Positions 1 to 8,744 of a DNA stretch of 41,478 bases are shown here, piece after piece. The notes under the pieces are model-generated. The model ran no database searches and was not told the DNA's origin. It worked only from the letters and a program-made list of their open reading frames with translations. The stretch comes from Phycisphaerales bacterium (GTDB lineage: Bacteria; Planctomycetota; Phycisphaerae; Phycisphaerales; UBA1924): the NCBI GenBank assembly GCA_029260315.1, contig JAJDDM010000012.1, positions 1-41,478 of the forward strand. The letters run 5' to 3'. The stretch's first letter is position 1. Each line of letters starts with the position of its first letter. A program made the position numbers and the translations under genes.

Positions 1-68
1 GGGCTCACGGGCGGATCGGGCACCCGCTCGGCCAGCCAATCCAACTGCTCGTCCGTGAGTGTCAGCAT
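1..68 (-). CDS. Transposase, N-terminal fragment (cut by window edge)
   Basis: Only about 22 residues are visible, beginning MLTLTDEQLDWLAERVPDPP. The pattern of a short hydrophobic start, then DEQ-x-D/E-W and an aromatic/proline segment is typical of the N-terminus of IS5-like DDE transposases, which cut and rejoin the element's ends. The start codon is the ATG at 68-66, about eight bases downstream of a TATAAT-like box that lies inside the IS end. The catalytic DDE residues lie outside the window, so family assignment rests on a short stretch. Confidence 0.6.
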   Translation of the reverse strand, partial: MLTLTDEQLDWLAERVPDPPVS

Positions 69-116
69 GGTGACTTATTATATTGACAACTCAAGGAATG
101 GTTTAGGGATAGGCCC
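1..116 (-). mobile_element. Insertion sequence, one end only (continues left of the window)
   Basis: This is the promoter-proximal end of an IS whose transposase is read on the minus strand. Seen: a transposase-like N-terminus at 1-68. Upstream of it, at 100-116, is a probable terminal inverted repeat that reads GGGCCTATCCCTAAACC into the element. A TATAAT box on the minus strand lies at 82-77. The outer boundary is placed at 116 because the neighbouring reading frame resumes immediately beyond. The TA at 117-118 (within CTAG, 116-119) could be the target duplication. The other end is outside the window, so neither the duplication nor the second repeat can be checked. An IS5-like assignment is inferred from the end sequence and the protein N-terminus only. 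Confidence 0.7.
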
Positions 117-118
117 TA

Positions 119-3100
119 GTGCGTTGCATTCTCTCTTGCAGGCCCGCGGCCGTCAGTCTGGTCAAGCCGCTCGTCACTCAAGCCTATGGAGAAGCGGCAT
201 CCGTCGACATTGACCTCCCGCAGATGTCGAAGCAGGACGCTACGGCTCTCGCAGCACAGTGCCTTGGGGATGGTCTACAGCATCTCGCGGAACGATTAGT
301 CACGATAGCTGATCGCAATCCCCTCGTAATCCGCGTAGGTGCCAGATGCATATCTGACAAACGCGTTCTTCCAGAAATGCTCGAACGCACGCCGGAGGTC
401 TTTCGCTCCCTCGTGCTTGACCGCCTTCTCGACGATCCAGGTCTTGCGCAAGAGGACGCACCCCTTCGAAAGAAAGTACTCGAGATCATCGCCACTGTCG
501 GGCCCGTGGTTTCCGAGGGTGAAGAGTTCGAGGGCAAGCTGAGCGAGATTATCAACGTCCCAGCATACGAGCTCCGCCGGTTGCTTGCATCGCTCGAGCG
601 CGCCGCGCTGTTGATGCGCCGCGGTCGTCTCGTGCGAGTGAACCCGGATGTCCTTGCCGATCACCTCTTGTATCGCGCAGCTGTTAGCGAAACAGGGTCG
701 CCAACCGGCTTTGTCGACGCGATGATCAAGGCGTTCGCACCCACATCGCTAGAGAACATCCTCGCCAATGCTGCTGAGCTTGATTGGCGTGCTACAGCCA
801 CCGCTACTCACGAGTCCGTGCTCGCCACGACCTGGCGAGAGATGCTCGACATCTTGCCCGGCTCCACCCACTCGCAGCGGGCGCAACTCGTCAGCCAGCT
901 CAAGCGAGCAGCAATATTCGCGCCGGCGCAGGTACTCGGAATCGTTGAGTGGATTGCCGACCACCCGGATGCGCCTCCAGACGAGCAAGCGGCCGCATGG
1001 GGACTTGAGGACTCTCCCGCGAGAGTTACTGACTCGATCACGGAGATCTTCGCTCTCATCGCCACGCACCCGGAATTCACGAAGCGTTGCGTTCGGAGAC
1101 TCTGGACCATTGCCGCAGACGACGAGCGCCCCACACCTCCGAATCCCAGTCACCCGAGGCGGTGTCTCGAGGATTTGCTCAAGTACGAGTGGAGGTCCGA
1201 TTGGCAGAATCCGGACGGTATCCACGCCAAAGCGGTACAGTTCATGGCCGAGCGTCTTCAAGATCCAGAGCGTGCTGAGGATGCGACCTGGGCAGTGGCT
1301 CTCCTCGGTTCAGCACTGGATCGACTGGGAGACGCAAGTGTGGCCAATCGGCGACAGTTCACGATTCGGCATTTCTCGCTGGCCCAGTATCTTACTCAGA
1401 TTGCCAGCCGTCGGCGATTGGTCATTGAGTGCCTCAAAGGCGTCGCGCTCGGTCAAAAACCTTCGGAGGCCGTTACCGCACTTCACCAAATCGGCCGGCT
1501 CATTAGCGCACCAGGAGGCCCATTTGGAAAAGACCTGAAGGTGGAAGAGGTTGCAGCATGGGAGCCAGAAGCTGAAACCGCCATCGCGATTCTCATTAGG
1601 GTCGCGGAAAGTGCCTCTTCAGAGGTCATCCGGTTCTTGGCGCGCCGGGAACTCCGTGAGGCATCGCGAGAGCATTGGCCGGCTCTGGCTCCAAAGCTCG
1701 AACGAGCATTGAGTAGCTGCCCGCGCGTAGCAGGAGAGCAGGTCTACGACCTATTGGAAGGGATTCCATGGCAAGAACGGGCCCATGATCGTGTTTCGGA
1801 GGAAGAGCGGGTGAAGACGCTCTGTTCGACGGCGGCATCCGACTACTGGAAAGCACACACGACAGCAATTGCGATAGTGGAGAGCTTGCTCGAAGCGATC
1901 ACGGCGCTGCGTAAAGTCTCTCAGCGGTTGTCCACTGAGTCTGGGCGGCTCGTTCAAGCGATCATCGCCGCTAATCCGAAAGCCGCTGATCAGGTGGTTC
2001 GCGAGCTAATCCGGTCGGGAGTGGACGGTTGGCATCTTCTAAGACCAGCGATCCTGAGTCTACACGATCAACAGACGCAACTAGCTGAGGACATTATTGC
2101 CGAACTCAGTGTTGAAGAGGAGGACCTTCTCAGGGCATGCGCAGGAGACGTAGCCCAGTGGATGGTTGAGAGCGCAGTCGATCCTGAGAGGATTCTTGCA
2201 ATGGCTCAGCAGTTGAGCCATGACTCCTCAATCACCGTCAGAAGGACAGTCACACAACTACTCCGCAGGTTTCGAGAGAAAGCTCCGGCGGAAGCAATGC
2301 AGATTCTCATCAACATCCCTTGGGGAGGTGACATCTCACTCGCCGAAGCGACGTTCGATGCACTGCACCCCGAGTTCGGCCTTGATCCTAATGACCTCTC
2401 GGACGGCGATGTGGACGCATTGCTCGGCCGCATCGAGGAGCTGCAGACGCTGGAAGGCCATGTTCATGACGTCCTGGAGTTCATTGCTTTCGCTTCTACG
2501 CGGCGCCCAGGCCAGACGGTCGAGATGTTGATCCGCCGTGTACAGGCGGTCGATGAGCATTCTGCCGAACGCGGGGACGATAAATGGACACCAATTCCGT
2601 ACAACGGACATGGCCTGACTCTCCCTGGTCTCGGCAAGTCAAAGGACTATCTGGTTCTGCTGGGTCTCGTTCGTGATGCTCTTCTCGGTGCCAGTGGCAT
2701 GGTTCGATTCTGGCTCCCAGAGTTGTTTCACGTCGCGGTCGCGGATCTCCAAGGTAGCCTGTCGGTTCTCAGAGAATGGCTGCGGTCCGGCGACCAAGAG
2801 AGAATTGTTGGAGCGGCCCATCTATTACATGGCTTTGATCACTCCATCGTGTTTTCCTCGCACGACTTTGTCGCTGAGCTACTCGATGCAGCGAACCAAG
2901 TTGGTCACGAGTGCCTACAACATGCCAGCAGCGAGCTGTTCTGCGTCGCAATCGGAGGCGTCTATGGCGGAACACCCGGGGAGCCAGCGCCGCGGCACTT
3001 GAGCGACAAGGCCAAAGCTCAAGGGCTCGTCGAGCACTATCGCGACAGACTACCGGCTCGTGGATTCTACACGGCTTTGGTGGGCCACGCCGAGGACAGC

Positions 3101-3145
3101 ATCCGCAGGGAGATGCAGGAGTGGGACGAGGGAGATGAGGAGTGA
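119..3145 (+). CDS. STAND-like NTPase / HEAT-type repeat protein, 5' end lost to an IS insertion
   Basis: The open frame encodes about 1008 residues but starts inside a domain. Its first residues (RCILSCRP, residues 2-9) resemble the strand and conserved Arg that follow Walker B in STAND/AAA ATPases, and NPLVIRVGAR (about 67-76) resembles the GNPL segment of that fold. No P-loop is present, so the nucleotide-binding N-terminus is missing. After a winged-helix-like stretch (about 110-170) the rest looks all-helical and repeat-rich, as in sensor regions of STAND defence proteins. The GTG at 119 is only the first possible start. The frame is open leftward to a stop at 110-112 inside the IS end. 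Codons are less C/G-ending than downstream genes. It overlaps the next gene by a GTGA junction. A defence role is inferred from architecture; the protein is probably non-functional. Confidence 0.6.
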   Translation: MRCILSCRPAAVSLVKPLVTQAYGEAASVDIDLPQMSKQDATALAAQCLGDGLQHLAERLVTIADRNPLVIRVGARCISDKRVLPEMLERTPEVFRSLVLDRLLDDPGLAQEDAPLRKKVLEIIATVGPVVSEGEEFEGKLSEIINVPAYELRRLLASLERAALLMRRGRLVRVNPDVLADHLLYRAAVSETGSPTGFVDAMIKAFAPTSLENILANAAELDWRATATATHESVLATTWREMLDILPGSTHSQRAQLVSQLKRAAIFAPAQVLGIVEWIADHPDAPPDEQAAAWGLEDSPARVTDSITEIFALIATHPEFTKRCVRRLWTIAADDERPTPPNPSHPRRCLEDLLKYEWRSDWQNPDGIHAKAVQFMAERLQDPERAEDATWAVALLGSALDRLGDASVANRRQFTIRHFSLAQYLTQIASRRRLVIECLKGVALGQKPSEAVTALHQIGRLISAPGGPFGKDLKVEEVAAWEPEAETAIAILIRVAESASSEVIRFLARRELREASREHWPALAPKLERALSSCPRVAGEQVYDLLEGIPWQERAHDRVSEEERVKTLCSTAASDYWKAHTTAIAIVESLLEAITALRKVSQRLSTESGRLVQAIIAANPKAADQVVRELIRSGVDGWHLLRPAILSLHDQQTQLAEDIIAELSVEEEDLLRACAGDVAQWMVESAVDPERILAMAQQLSHDSSITVRRTVTQLLRRFREKAPAEAMQILINIPWGGDISLAEATFDALHPEFGLDPNDLSDGDVDALLGRIEELQTLEGHVHDVLEFIAFASTRRPGQTVEMLIRRVQAVDEHSAERGDDKWTPIPYNGHGLTLPGLGKSKDYLVLLGLVRDALLGASGMVRFWLPELFHVAVADLQGSLSVLREWLRSGDQERIVGAAHLLHGFDHSIVFSSHDFVAELLDAANQVGHECLQHASSELFCVAIGGVYGGTPGEPAPRHLSDKAKAQGLVEHYRDRLPARGFYTALVGHAEDSIRREMQEWDEGDEE

Positions 3146-3867
3146 ATCGTCTCTGTGCTCTACTGCCGAATCTGCAGCAGACTCTATGCGTGCCGATAGG
3201 CGCAGCAGCACCAGTAGCCGCTAACTCGTCCGACGTAGGTGCACTCATCAGGGCGATGAAGCGCAAGGCAACATTCGCTGAGATGCATAGGGTGGTCCTC
3301 TCAGGTATCGAATGGGATCGAGTCGACGGATTGGGTCGGCGAACCGCCGGTGCGATTCATCCCGACCACCTGGCGCTACGTCTGTCAGAGGCATCGTTGG
3401 TGATCGAACATCCGGGCGCTGTCATCGATCACGTGTATCTGGCTTTCGACGGGTTGACTGCTGCGGTGATCAACATGACCGACACCCTGGGGCGGTTAGT
3501 CAACTCCGCCTATGGGCTCAACATCGATCCGAAGCGGGCAAGTCTGCTGGCGGTCCGCGACATTTGCACAGCGAGCTCAACTTTGGGCGCTGTCTTGCAC
3601 AACCCACAAAACACGGACTGGCTCCGAAAAGTTCGGGATCTGCGAGGACGGTGTCAGCACGCTGACATTGAGGAAGTGCTGACATCCGAGACGAGTCCCT
3701 ACTCGCAGCGTGGACAGCCGTTTGTGGAGGTCGCGTACTGCTGGAACGTCCCGGTCCGCCCCATGCTGGTCTTGGATTATGCTGAGGAGGCACTGGTCGC
3801 CGCCGAGAATAGCCTTCTCGCCGCGATGGCTGCCATCCTCAGCGCTCCTACAAACCCCATCTCCTGA
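3142..3867 (+). CDS. HEPN-like protein coupled to the STAND-like gene
   Basis: The predicted protein has 241 residues. I do not recognise the whole protein, but a helical C-terminal half contains LRKVRDLRGRCQH, giving R168-x4-H173. This is the R-x4-6-H signature of HEPN ribonucleases, placed at the start of a helix as in that superfamily. The start GTG at 3142 overlaps the stop of the upstream gene (GTGA) and has a GAGGGAG ribosome-binding site at 3128-3134 with seven-base spacing, which argues for translational coupling. ATG codons at about residues 39 and 48 are alternative starts. Pairing a large STAND-type sensor with a HEPN effector would suggest an RNA-cleaving abortive defence module. 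That function is inference; only the motif, coupling and atypical codon use are seen. Confidence 0.55.
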   Translation: MNRLCALLPNLQQTLCVPIGAAAPVAANSSDVGALIRAMKRKATFAEMHRVVLSGIEWDRVDGLGRRTAGAIHPDHLALRLSEASLVIEHPGAVIDHVYLAFDGLTAAVINMTDTLGRLVNSAYGLNIDPKRASLLAVRDICTASSTLGAVLHNPQNTDWLRKVRDLRGRCQHADIEEVLTSETSPYSQRGQPFVEVAYCWNVPVRPMLVLDYAEEALVAAENSLLAAMAAILSAPTNPIS

Positions 3868-4142
3868 ATCACATGCGGATATCGCTATCGGAGTTGGGTC
3901 TAGTGGTTTAGTGCAAGCCCCCGAGCCCAACCCTCGCGTAAACTAGAGCCCCAAACTCTCTCTTTCGGGCTGAGAGCGCCGGCCCCGAACGGCCACCGAC
4001 CCCGGGTTCGCCTCGCCGCCCCGATCCTCTCACCGAAACCAGAGAGCGCAAAGAACCGCGAGCCGGTCTCAAAACCCCCGCCACACGCCGCCGTTGGGGC
4101 CGATCGTGATGGGGCAGAAGATCGCCTCGGTGTAAACGACAA
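3868..4142. other. Intergenic stretch between accessory module and tRNA-Asn
   Basis: No convincing gene is seen. There is a short open remnant on the minus strand around 4135-4070 ending in a stop, with a protein-like composition (ITIGPNGGVW), but it has no start or conserved motif I recognise. Composition shifts here from the moderate-GC accessory genes to the very GC-rich backbone, so the island boundary probably lies in this stretch. Confidence 0.4.
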
Positions 4143-4168
4143 GGCCCGCATCCCTCCGGACGCGGGCC
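4143..4168 (-). terminator. Probable intrinsic terminator of tRNA-Asn
   Basis: The arms GGCCCGC (4143-4149) and GCGGGCC (4162-4168) form a seven-bp stem with a 12-base loop. It begins seven bases after the tRNA 3' end and is followed on the minus strand by TTGTCGTTT. Confidence 0.6.
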
Positions 4169-4174
4169 AACAAG

Positions 4175-4247
4175 CTCCCCGACCTGGACTCGAACCAGGA
4201 ACCTAGCGGTTAACAGCCGCTCGCTCTACCAATTGAGCTATCGGGGA
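4175..4247 (-). tRNA. tRNA-Asn (anticodon GTT)
   Basis: The 73-base cloverleaf is read directly. The acceptor stem is TCCCCGA (4247-4241) paired with TCGGGGA (4182-4176), and the discriminator is G at 4175. A D-arm with AGCTCAATTGGTAGAGC follows, then the anticodon loop CTGTTAA with GTT (plus-strand AAC 4212-4214), and a T-arm with GGTTCGAGTCC. CCA is not encoded. A hairpin terminator follows. Its 3' end faces the accessory STAND/HEPN patch, the usual orientation when a tRNA 3' end serves as an integration site; no duplicated 3' segment is visible within the window. Confidence 0.95.
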
Positions 4248-4382
4248 TTCGACCGACAAGGCTACGCACACCCGCCGAACGGTCAAGCACGCCTCGGGGC
4301 CCAAATCCGCTCGCCGATCCCCTCGACCGCCACCATCGACGCCCGTATCATCCGGACCTCACACCCACAGCGAGCCCCCCCC

Positions 4383-4607
4383 ATGAAGAAGGACATCCAC
4401 CCCCAGTACCAGGCCTGCAAGGTCTTCCACAACGGCGAGGTCGTCATGGAGGTCGGCGCGACCGTCCCCGAACTCCACGTCGAGGTCTGGTCCGGCTCCC
4501 ACCCCTTCTTCACCGGCAAGCGCTCCTTCGTCGATTCCGCCGGCCGCGTCGAGAAGTTCCAGCGCAAGTTTGCCGGCGACTACTTCAAGGGCAAGAAGAA
4601 GAAGTAA
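4383..4607 (+). CDS. rpmE: 50S ribosomal protein L31 (zinc-less C- type)
   Basis: The product is a 74-residue component of the large ribosomal subunit. The start MKKDIHPQY and the HPFFTGK block (about residues 39-45) are diagnostic for bL31. The zinc-binding cysteines of the C+ form are absent: the position usually CxCG reads VFHNG and the usual CxxCHPF reads WSGSHPF. This is therefore the zinc-independent C- type. The start at 4383 is chosen because it gives the canonical N-terminus; no strong ribosome-binding site is visible, only a C-run. A Lys-rich tail (KGKKKK) ends the protein, and a strong terminator follows at 4634-4658. It is a stand-alone gene. Confidence 0.95.
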   Translation: MKKDIHPQYQACKVFHNGEVVMEVGATVPELHVEVWSGSHPFFTGKRSFVDSAGRVEKFQRKFAGDYFKGKKKK

Positions 4608-4633
4608 CCCATCCCAACCCCCTCCGCAGCGAG

Positions 4634-4658
4634 CCGGTGGGTCCTCCCACCGGTTTTT
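4634..4658 (+). terminator. Intrinsic terminator of rpmE
   Basis: A perfect eight-bp stem (CCGGTGGG 4634-4641 with CCCACCGG 4646-4653) and a four-base loop are followed by TTTTT. It lies 27 bases after the bL31 stop codon. Confidence 0.9.
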
Positions 4659-4782
4659 CGTTGGGCAGACGCCTCCCTCGCCGTTCTGCCCAGCACTTCC
4701 ACTCCATCCATTGATCCGGATGAACGGGCGAATATGATCCCCTACCTCGCCCCCACGCCAAACTGGGGCGTCAGGAGGATCC

Positions 4783-7700
4783 ATGTCCAGCAGATTGCTC
4801 AAGGAGCTCGACCGCCGCGTCCTCATCCTCGACGGCGCCATGGGCACTTCGATCCACAGCCTCGATCTCGACCTCGAAACCGATTACCTCGGCAAGGAGA
4901 ACTGCCCCGAAGCCCTCCTCCTCACCCGCCCCGAGGTCCTCCAGGAGGTCCACGAATCCTTCCTCCGCGTCGGGGCCGACATGGTCGAGACCGACTCCTT
5001 CGGCGGCGCGGCCCACGTCCTCCGAGAGTTCGAGCTCGAAGACCAGGCTCGCAAGATCAACAAGATCGCCGCCGAGGTCGCCCGCGCGGCCTGCGACAAC
5101 CACTCGACCGACGACAAGCCCCGCTTCGTCGTCGGCTCCATGGGCCCCGGCACCAAGCTCATCACCCTGGGCCAGATCACCTGGGACGCACTCGTCGAGA
5201 GCTACAAACAACAGGCCCTCGGCCTCATCGAGGGCGGCGCCGACGCCTTGCTCATCGAGACCTGCCAGGACCTCCTCCAAGTCAAGGGCGCCATCAACGC
5301 CTGCCTCAGCGCCCTCGACGAACTGAACAAGTCCCCGCAAGACGTCCCCATCTTCGTCTCAGTCACAATTGAAACCACCGGCACCATGCTCGTCGGCTCC
5401 AAGATCGAAGCCGCCATGGCCGCCCTCAACGGCTACCCCATCGCCAGCCTCGGCCTCAACTGCGCCACCGGCCCGACCGAGATGGCCGAACACATCCACG
5501 AGCTGACCCGGCGCTGGCCGAGGCACGTCTCGGTCGTCCCCAACGCGGGCCTGCCCGCACTCGTCGACGGCAAGGCCCACTTCCCCCTCGAGCCTGATCC
5601 CTTCGCCGACGCGCTCCTGCGCTTCGTCGACGAGGGCGGCATCAGCATTGTCGGCGGCTGCTGCGGCACCACCCCTGCCCACATCGAAGCCCTCGCCAAC
5701 CGCATCGCCGAGCGCGAGCAAACCCCCATCGACAAAAAGCCCTGGCGCTCCGCCTGCACCTCCCTGTATGAACCCGTCGAGTATCGCCAGGACACCTCGG
5801 TCCTGCTCATCGGCGAGCGCATGAACGCCTCCGGCTCCCGCAAGTTCAAGCGACTGCTCGAAGCCGAGAACTACGACGGCATCGTCAGCCTCGCCCGCGA
5901 GCAACTCCGCGAGGGTTCGCACGTCCTCGATCTCAACGTCGACTACGCCGGCAGAGACAACGCCGACGACATGGCCACCATCGTCGCCAAGGTCGTCCGC
6001 GAGGCCAGCGCCCCGCTCATGCTCGACTCCACCCAGATCGCGACCATTGAGGCCGGCCTCAAACGCGCCCCCGGCAAGTGCATCATCAACAGCGCCAACT
6101 TCGAGGACGGCGAGGCCAAGTTCGACGAGATCTGCGCCCTCGCCAAGCGGTTCAACGCCGCGCTCGTCATCGGCTCCATCGACGAGGACAAAGACGCGGC
6201 GATGGCCCGCACCGCCGACCGCAAGCTCGCGATCGCTCAGCGCGCCTGCGAGCGAGCGACCAAGCACCACGGCCTCGCCCCCGCAGACCTCTTCTTCGAC
6301 CCCCTGGTCCTACCCATCTCCACCGGCATGGACGACGACCGGCGCAGCGGCCTCGAGACCGTCGAGGGCGTCCGACGCATCGCCACCGAACTGCCCGAGT
6401 GCCAGACCACCGTCGGCCTCTCCAACGTCAGCTTCGGCCTCAAAGCCGTTGCCCGCCACGTCCTCAACAGCGTCTTCATGCACGAGCTCACAGAAGCCGG
6501 CCTCACCAGCGCCATCGTCCACGTCAGCAAGATCATGCCGCTGAGCAAGATCGACGACGAGCAACAAGCCGCCGCGCTGAATCTCATCTACGACCGCCGC
6601 CACGAGTCCAGGGGCGGCACCGGCCTGCCCGAAGGCGTCACCGACGAGGACTTCGACCCCCTCCAGGCCTTCATCGACCTCTTCGAGAACATCGAGGAAT
6701 CCTCGGGCCCCTCCACCGAAGACCAGAACGTCTCCATCGAGGACCGCCTCCGCAGACACATCATCGACGGCGAGAAGGCCGGCGTCATCGACGCCCTCGA
6801 CGAGGCCCTCACCAAGTACGAGCCTCTGGCCATCATCAACGACCACCTCCTCGACGGCATGAAGGTCGTCGGCGAGCTCTTCGGCTCAGGCCAGATGCAG
6901 CTCCCCTTCGTCCTCCAGTCCGCCGAGGTCATGAAAAAGGCCGTCGCCTACCTCGAGCCCATGATGGAAAAGATCGAGGGCAAGACCAAGGGCACGATCG
7001 TGCTCGCCACCGTTAAGGGCGACGTCCACGACATCGGCAAGAACCTCGTCGACATCATCCTTTCCAACAACGGCTACACCGTCCACAACCTCGGCATCAA
7101 GCAACCCCTCACCAGCATCGTCGACAAGTGGAAGCAGACCGACGCAGACGCCATCGGCATGAGCGGCCTGCTCGTCAAGAGCGTCATGGTCATGGAAGAG
7201 AACCTCAAGGAGCTCAACGCCCAGGGCTCGATCCCGCCCATCATGCTCGGCGGCGCCGCCCTCACCCGCCACTACGCAGAAGGCCACCTCCGAGGCCTCT
7301 ACGAGGGCCAGTGCTACTACGGCAAGGACGCCTTCGAGGGCCTGCGCCTCATGGAGGCCATCGCCAACGGCAACGCCGAAGAGATCAACGAAGAAATCGA
7401 CCAGCGCATCGCGAAGCGCTCCACCGCCGAACAGACCATCGCCAAATCCAAGGCCAGACAAGCCGAGAAGGCCGCCGCGTTCGAGCAGTCCAAGGCCGCC
7501 GGCGCTGATGGCGGTGCCGATGGCAGTGGGGCAGTCGCCGTCATCGAACGCAGCGCCGTCGCCACCGACATCGACCGCCCGGCCCCTCCCTTCTGGGGCA
7601 CCCGCGTCATCGAACAGCTCGACCTCGACGACATCTACCCCTTCATCAACGAAATCGCCCTCTTCCGCGGCCAGTGGCAGCTTAAGAAGGGCGCAAAGAC

Positions 7701-8526
7701 CGACGAGGAATACCAGCACCAGCTCGAAGACCAGATCATCCCCCTGTTCAACAAGCTCAAGGCCCGCTGCAAGGACGAGAACATCCTCCAACCCGCCGTC
7801 GTCTACGGCTACTTCCCCTGCGCATCCGACGGCAACGACCTCATCATCTTCGATCCAGAACTGATCGATGGCGTCACCCGTGCCACCAACCGCTGCTCTG
7901 AGCGGTTGGTGCCCGGATCGTCCGCCACATCAGGCAACCAAGAGCACCGACCATGCAAAGCCATGGTTGGTGGCACGCCGGACCTCCTCCAACACGAACT
8001 CACCCGCTTCACCTTCCCCCGCCAACCCGCCAAAAAACGCCTCTGCATCTCCGACTTCTTCCGCTCCCTCGACCAGATCACCCAAGATCCAGGAGTGGCG
8101 GGCGCCCCGCCCGCATTCGACACCGTCGCCTTCCACTGCGTCACCATGGGCCGCGAGGTCTCCAGGCTCTGCCAGAAACTCTTCGAGGGAGGCGACTACA
8201 CCGAATACCTCTACATGCACGGCATGGGCGTCGAGACCGCAGAAGCCCTCGCCGAGATGTGGCACAAACGCATCCGCCAGGAACTCGCCATCGCCACGGA
8301 CGACAGCCCCAAAATTAAAAACCTCTTCCGCCAGTCCTACCGCGGCAGCCGCTACTCCTTCGGCTACCCCGCCTGCCCCGACATGTCCGACCAGGAGATC
8401 CTCTGGAAGCTGCTCGACCCATCCCGCATCGGCTGCGAACTCACCGAGAACCACCAGATCGACCCCGAGCAATCCACCAGCGCCCTCATCGTCCACCACC
8501 CCGAGGCCAAGTACTTCAACGTCTGA
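4783..8526 (+). CDS. metH: Cobalamin-dependent methionine synthase
   Basis: The 1247-residue MetH transfers methyl from methyltetrahydrofolate to homocysteine through cobalamin, in the cytoplasm. All four modules are visible. The homocysteine module (1-310) has zinc ligands C227, C293 and C294 (GGCCGTTP). The folate-binding module (about 335-610) follows. Next is the cobalamin module (about 645-870) with the B12-ligand motif DVHDIG (D747, H749, G752) and GGAALT. The AdoMet-dependent reactivation domain (about 930-1247) ends the protein. The start has a perfect AGGAGG at 4773-4778. The reactivation domain is unusual: residues about 1033-1065 (7880-7976) are encoded by a palindromic repeat also found elsewhere in the window. 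A shorter palindrome (8098-8114) encodes an Ala/Pro/Gly-rich insertion near residue 1108. Both keep the frame, so the protein is probably still made; an effect on reactivation is possible. No cobalamin riboswitch is evident in the roughly 120-base leader. Confidence 0.97.
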   Translation: MSSRLLKELDRRVLILDGAMGTSIHSLDLDLETDYLGKENCPEALLLTRPEVLQEVHESFLRVGADMVETDSFGGAAHVLREFELEDQARKINKIAAEVARAACDNHSTDDKPRFVVGSMGPGTKLITLGQITWDALVESYKQQALGLIEGGADALLIETCQDLLQVKGAINACLSALDELNKSPQDVPIFVSVTIETTGTMLVGSKIEAAMAALNGYPIASLGLNCATGPTEMAEHIHELTRRWPRHVSVVPNAGLPALVDGKAHFPLEPDPFADALLRFVDEGGISIVGGCCGTTPAHIEALANRIAEREQTPIDKKPWRSACTSLYEPVEYRQDTSVLLIGERMNASGSRKFKRLLEAENYDGIVSLAREQLREGSHVLDLNVDYAGRDNADDMATIVAKVVREASAPLMLDSTQIATIEAGLKRAPGKCIINSANFEDGEAKFDEICALAKRFNAALVIGSIDEDKDAAMARTADRKLAIAQRACERATKHHGLAPADLFFDPLVLPISTGMDDDRRSGLETVEGVRRIATELPECQTTVGLSNVSFGLKAVARHVLNSVFMHELTEAGLTSAIVHVSKIMPLSKIDDEQQAAALNLIYDRRHESRGGTGLPEGVTDEDFDPLQAFIDLFENIEESSGPSTEDQNVSIEDRLRRHIIDGEKAGVIDALDEALTKYEPLAIINDHLLDGMKVVGELFGSGQMQLPFVLQSAEVMKKAVAYLEPMMEKIEGKTKGTIVLATVKGDVHDIGKNLVDIILSNNGYTVHNLGIKQPLTSIVDKWKQTDADAIGMSGLLVKSVMVMEENLKELNAQGSIPPIMLGGAALTRHYAEGHLRGLYEGQCYYGKDAFEGLRLMEAIANGNAEEINEEIDQRIAKRSTAEQTIAKSKARQAEKAAAFEQSKAAGADGGADGSGAVAVIERSAVATDIDRPAPPFWGTRVIEQLDLDDIYPFINEIALFRGQWQLKKGAKTDEEYQHQLEDQIIPLFNKLKARCKDENILQPAVVYGYFPCASDGNDLIIFDPELIDGVTRATNRCSERLVPGSSATSGNQEHRPCKAMVGGTPDLLQHELTRFTFPRQPAKKRLCISDFFRSLDQITQDPGVAGAPPAFDTVAFHCVTMGREVSRLCQKLFEGGDYTEYLYMHGMGVETAEALAEMWHKRIRQELAIATDDSPKIKNLFRQSYRGSRYSFGYPACPDMSDQEILWKLLDPSRIGCELTENHQIDPEQSTSALIVHHPEAKYFNV
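7880..7976 (+). repeat. Two-hairpin repeat element inserted in frame in metH
   Basis: This 97-bp segment is bounded by GTGCCACC and GGTGGCAC. It contains hairpin 1 (ACCAACCGCT...AGCGGTTGGT, 7886-7911) and hairpin 2 around CCATGCAAAGCCATGG (7951-7966). The reverse complement of 27744-27830 lines up along its whole length, with the same ends and both hairpins in the same order. The protein encoded here is Cys/Arg/Ser-rich and unlike the surrounding MetH sequence. It falls between the FDP strand and the RFTFPRQ motif of the reactivation domain. Confidence 0.85.
8095..8118 (+). repeat. Short palindrome inside metH
   Basis: GCGGGCG (8098-8104) and CGCCCGC (8108-8114) form a perfect seven-bp stem inside coding sequence, translated as a Gly-Ala-Pro-rich loop. 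It resembles the hairpin core (GGGCG...CGCCC) of the intergenic repeats at 13298 and 33313. It may be a second, smaller repeat insertion. Confidence 0.5.
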
Positions 8527-8535
8527 TCTCAGCCT

Positions 8536-8560
8536 CTACGAGCCCGAAGCGCAAGCGAGG
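8536..8560 (+). repeat. Short repeat-like segment after metH
   Basis: The segment contains GAGCCCGAAGCGCAAGCGAG, which matches my recollection of a short dispersed repeat in planctomycete genomes, often found after genes. It has only one copy here, so repeat status is from background knowledge and not shown by this window. Confidence 0.35.
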
Positions 8561-8744
8561 CGGGTGCCACTGGCGACCAATCACACCCGCGCCCTCTCGG
8601 TGCCCGTTACCGGTTCAACCATCCTCGATCTGTGTCCTTGTATTTCTAACCGCGGTACCATCCGCCCGCCCCCGCACGCTACCATCCCGACCGTACTTCT
8701 CTCGCAACTTCTCTCGCAATCACCGAAGCACAAGGCAGCACACC

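Noticed and set aside
4070-4135. Minus-strand remnant ending ...ITIGPNGGVWRGF and a stop
   Set aside because: About 22 residues that look protein-like, but no start, no upstream frame across the terminator and tRNA, and no family recognised.
4659-4782. Cobalamin or SAH riboswitch before metH
   Set aside because: The leader is only about 120 bases and I see neither a B12-box nor the SAH-riboswitch core; two small hairpins there are not specific.
5359-6270. Long antisense frame opposite metH (and similar ones at 6886-7791 and 4771-5340)
   Set aside because: It is a shadow of strong GC codon bias in metH: low-complexity Gly/Val/Ala/Asp protein with no motif, fully inside a certain gene.
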